Shown piece after piece: positions 62,653-64,000 of a stretch of 64,000 nucleotides of DNA. The first letter of the stretch is position 1; every line of letters begins with the position of its first letter. Source of the stretch: Lingula anatina (taxonomy: Eukaryota > Brachiopoda > Lingulata > Lingulida > Lingulidae); contig NW_019776145.1 in assembly GCF_001039355.2 (NCBI RefSeq), positions 34,469-98,468 on the forward strand, given 5' to 3'. Position numbers and translations under genes: made by a program. Under the pieces are notes generated by a model. That model was given only the letters and a program-made list of their open reading frames with translations, had not been told where the DNA came from and did not search any database.

Positions 62653-63161
62653 CACAGCGATGTCTGAAATAAGTTTAATGACAACTAATTCCAGATTCCG
62701 GGGGATCCTATCGTACTTTACGTTGACGTTCCAATGTCCAGAAATGACTTGGTGGGAAAAACACAGCCTGCTACCGTCAAGATCATAGATTACTACTCTC
62801 CTGGTACGATTGAATTCTGTTTTGGAATTCCTTATAACATTTAATTGATTGAATGCTGAAGGTTGGAAATTAGTTGAGCTTAATGCCTTTGTTATAGTTG
62901 TATTTGGATTTTTTTAATGTAGTCTCTAAAAATCACATTTTATCACAAAAGTATAAGTTATTTGCATTATAAATCCTTGTCTAAATCCATATCTACTTAT
63001 CATCCACTCACTAAGTATTATCACGTTTTATACATGTATATATCACGATTTATTTATTTCCTTGACACTCAGGTAACGAAGTGTTGACTACCTACCAGTC
63101 CAGCGTTCTGAATCAATTAGAAGTTTGCGATCTTTGCGGTAAAGATTGCAAAATATGCTAA
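40996..63161 (+). CDS. TEP: Thioester-containing protein (TEP/CD109/alpha-2-macroglobulin superfamily)
   Basis: A secreted defence or protease-binding protein. Exons 1-19: 40996-41078, 41307-41464, 41799-41824, 42178-42361, 42809-42879, 43422-43547, 43930-43969, 44127-44211, 44650-44758, 45149-45376, 45863-46072, 46376-46483, 46722-46784, 47086-47271, 47564-47713, 48013-48117, 48587-48638, 49206-49359, 49859-49976. Ten exons follow twice (listed under blocks A and B), then 61050-61196, 61621-61683, 61895-62004, 62198-62345, 62695-62803 and 63073-63161. All phases fit. With one block the protein is 1421 aa, normal for the family; with both it is 1869 aa. Seen: signal peptide (AVLAISLVAVWASA), FIQTDKAIYKPGQ, VCLLAVDQSVLLL, VRTLFPETWLW, LPTGCGEQT (Cys about 934) and the receptor-binding-domain motif YLKGKMSGMA. 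The site of the catalytic His of C3 is Asn (IYNTYLQGG), as in A2M. The C-terminus (CDLCGKDCKIC) has no GPI-type tail and no C345C domain. Confidence 0.92.
47361..47453. mobile_element. Degenerate CAGGGGCGGATCC-family MITE in a TEP intron
   Basis: It shares CAGGGGCAGATTCAG at the left, an interior with TTTCAAGTT..CAATGTTGACCGTCTTCC like the 1027-1194 copy, and an eroded CGCCTCTG right end. Confidence 0.55.
48654..48922. mobile_element. 269-bp MITE of the same family in a TEP intron
   Basis: Ends CAGGAGCGGATCCAGG and CTAAATCCGCCACTG are inverted. Direct AAATG flanks the element (48649-48653 and 48923-48927). The interior has poly-C, CA and poly-G runs. Confidence 0.7.
50256..54570 (+). repeat. 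TEP duplicated exon block A (exons 20-29, thioester region)
   Basis: Exons 50333-50446, 50806-50907, 51325-51453, 51636-51774, 52067-52243, 52570-52642, 52977-53133, 53547-53621, 53851-54028 and 54232-54431 encode 448 residues, including the GCGEQ exon and most of the thioester domain. The block starts and ends in phase 0. The intron after 50446 has a GCAAGT donor; the intron after 52243 also has a GC donor (GCAGGT). The block ends at the N at 54571. Its 3' end matches block B up to about 60869. Confidence 0.9.
54571..54571. other. Single-N assembly joint between TEP exon blocks
   Basis: One N stands between the last bases of block A (tttattggtag) and the first bases of block B (atcagcagggtgaag). 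It is the second and last N noticed in the window, again exactly on a duplication boundary. Confidence 0.95.
54572..60869 (+). repeat. TEP duplicated exon block B (exons 20'-29')
   Basis: Exons 54650-54763, 55107-55208, 55655-55783, 55966-56104, 56393-56569, 56892-56964, 57301-57457, 57915-57989, 58210-58387 and 60534-60733 have exactly the lengths of block A. I found about seven residue changes (T/I, V/L, E/D, DPL/NTS, H/N). Introns align but differ by many substitutions and small indels, and the last intron is about 1.95 kb longer. The donor after 56569 is normal GT where block A has GC. This divergence fits two alleles of a highly polymorphic animal, or a recent duplication. Confidence 0.9.
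58727..60346. mobile_element. 1.6-kb TIR transposon in the last intron of TEP block B
   Basis: Inverted ends share GAGAGCTTTCGCACCTG followed by ACGTTTAGG and GACTAC. Direct TATTA flanks the ends (58722-58726 and 60347-60351). Inside, a short damaged plus-strand frame from 59512 (MPPLKKRRTDSSADYV, then after a frameshift a charged EKDKQMMEM helix) resembles the tail of DNA-binding proteins of Harbinger-type elements. No DDE transposase seen. Block A lacks the insertion. Confidence 0.7.
62572..62650. repeat. TC/CA compound microsatellite in the penultimate-exon intron of TEP
   Basis: (TC) passes into (CA) between exons ending at 62345 and starting at 62695. Confidence 0.9.
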
Positions 63162-63800
63162 AGTAAGTACAAGAGGAAACACTTTTCTCTCTATAACGGA
63201 CGTGTATTAACCCTTATTATGTTATTAAAATCGGTGTTCTTGATGTTATCAAATGTAGGATATTCTTCATCCTGGTACAGTAAATACAGACGTTATAAGC
63301 CTAGATTTTTGCAAGGTGATATCTTCTGAGAGACCTATTTAAAAAAGCTCTTCGTTCTATTTTAGGTTGAGAAAGAAATCACAGAATCTCGAATGGGCAA
63401 CCCAGTGTTAAGTCCACCAAAGAAAAGACTTGAACCGTACAAAAGGCAGAATTGCTCCATAATAAAGACATACGTGATTTCTTGCAACACTTTTAAGTTA
63501 AAAGCTTAAGGACTTATTAACACGATGTTTAAAACATTATTTGCCATGCAGTTTTGACTCTTTCACTAATTGCTAAAAAAAAACTTGGATCGATTTATAT
63601 CAATAAAATGATATTAGGAATGGATTTTCGCTTTGCTGGTTACTCTGCCAATGATGTTAATGGTTAACTGAAATATTCTGAAATCAATATCGAAGAAGAA
63701 AATGGAAGTAACAAATGAGCAGGCTCCATTGAGACTACCGATAAAATCATTCCATTTGCCGACTTATTAATCTTACTTTAATAAAATTTTATCTTAAGGC
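63162..63800 (+). terminator. TEP 3' UTR with intron and AATAAA signals
   Basis: A donor (GTAAGT) follows the TAA by two bases, and an acceptor (attttag) occurs at 63365, so the 3' UTR is probably spliced. AATAAA occurs at 63461-63466, with further signals near 63603 and 63779. Confidence 0.5.
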
Positions 63801-64000
63801 TTAACAAGACTGCAAATTAACATGCATCTGAGAAAAAGTTTATTCGACGCATAAAGACGCATTACACGACACCTTGATGACGCTCTCCAAACCCCATCCC
63901 CCTCAAAGCATCAGAGACACGAACCACGAACTCACCCTCCACCCCCTCCCCCACCCAAAAAATATTACATGCAAAACGTGACAAAACCAATCAATGCCCA

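Overview
The window is nuclear DNA of an invertebrate animal. It is AT-rich, its genes have many small GT-AG-spliced exons, and its introns and intergenic DNA are full of short terminal-inverted-repeat (TIR) elements and microsatellites. The gene content (an SH3D19-like adaptor, a GT15-type mannosyltransferase cluster, a thioester-containing protein) and the frequent tacatgta-like words fit a lophotrochozoan, perhaps a bivalve. That placement is inference; no rRNA or mitochondrial marker is present.

Layout. (1) About 690-8078, minus strand: the 5' nine coding exons (all splice phases agree) of an SH3D19-like scaffold. It runs from the start codon through proline-rich repeats into the first SH3 domain and leaves the window at the left edge. 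(2) 10354-29014, plus strand: four genes for type II membrane proteins of the GT15 (KRE2/MNT1) alpha-mannosyltransferase family, best known from fungi. Copies 1 and 2 are almost identical and meet at a single N. Copy 3 is diverged and takes its start codon from an upstream exon. Copy 4 has a long Gln/Pro-rich stem. Between copies 3 and 4 lie a decayed LINE and other repeats. (3) 32066-34887, minus strand: exons of an unrecognised gene, with a perfect 122-bp inverted exon duplication around a Tc1-like transposase remnant. (4) 35000-40900: mostly non-coding, with one long-TIR element. (5) 40996-63161, plus strand: a complete thioester-containing protein (TEP/CD109/A2M superfamily) gene with TATA box, signal peptide, GCGEQ thioester motif, receptor-binding domain, stop and polyadenylation signal. 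Ten internal exons, including the thioester exon, occur twice in tandem, again separated by a single N.

How the parts relate. The GT15 proteins should act in the Golgi on glycans. The TEP should be a secreted humoral defence or protease-binding protein. The SH3D19-like protein is a cytoplasmic adaptor. There is no operon-like link between them. The only two Ns in the window each lie exactly at a tandem-duplication joint, so both duplications may be unmerged haplotypes; the alternative, real recent duplications, is stated where relevant. The most notable biology is the clustered, diversifying fungal-type GT15 family in an animal, including the start-codon move in copy 3.
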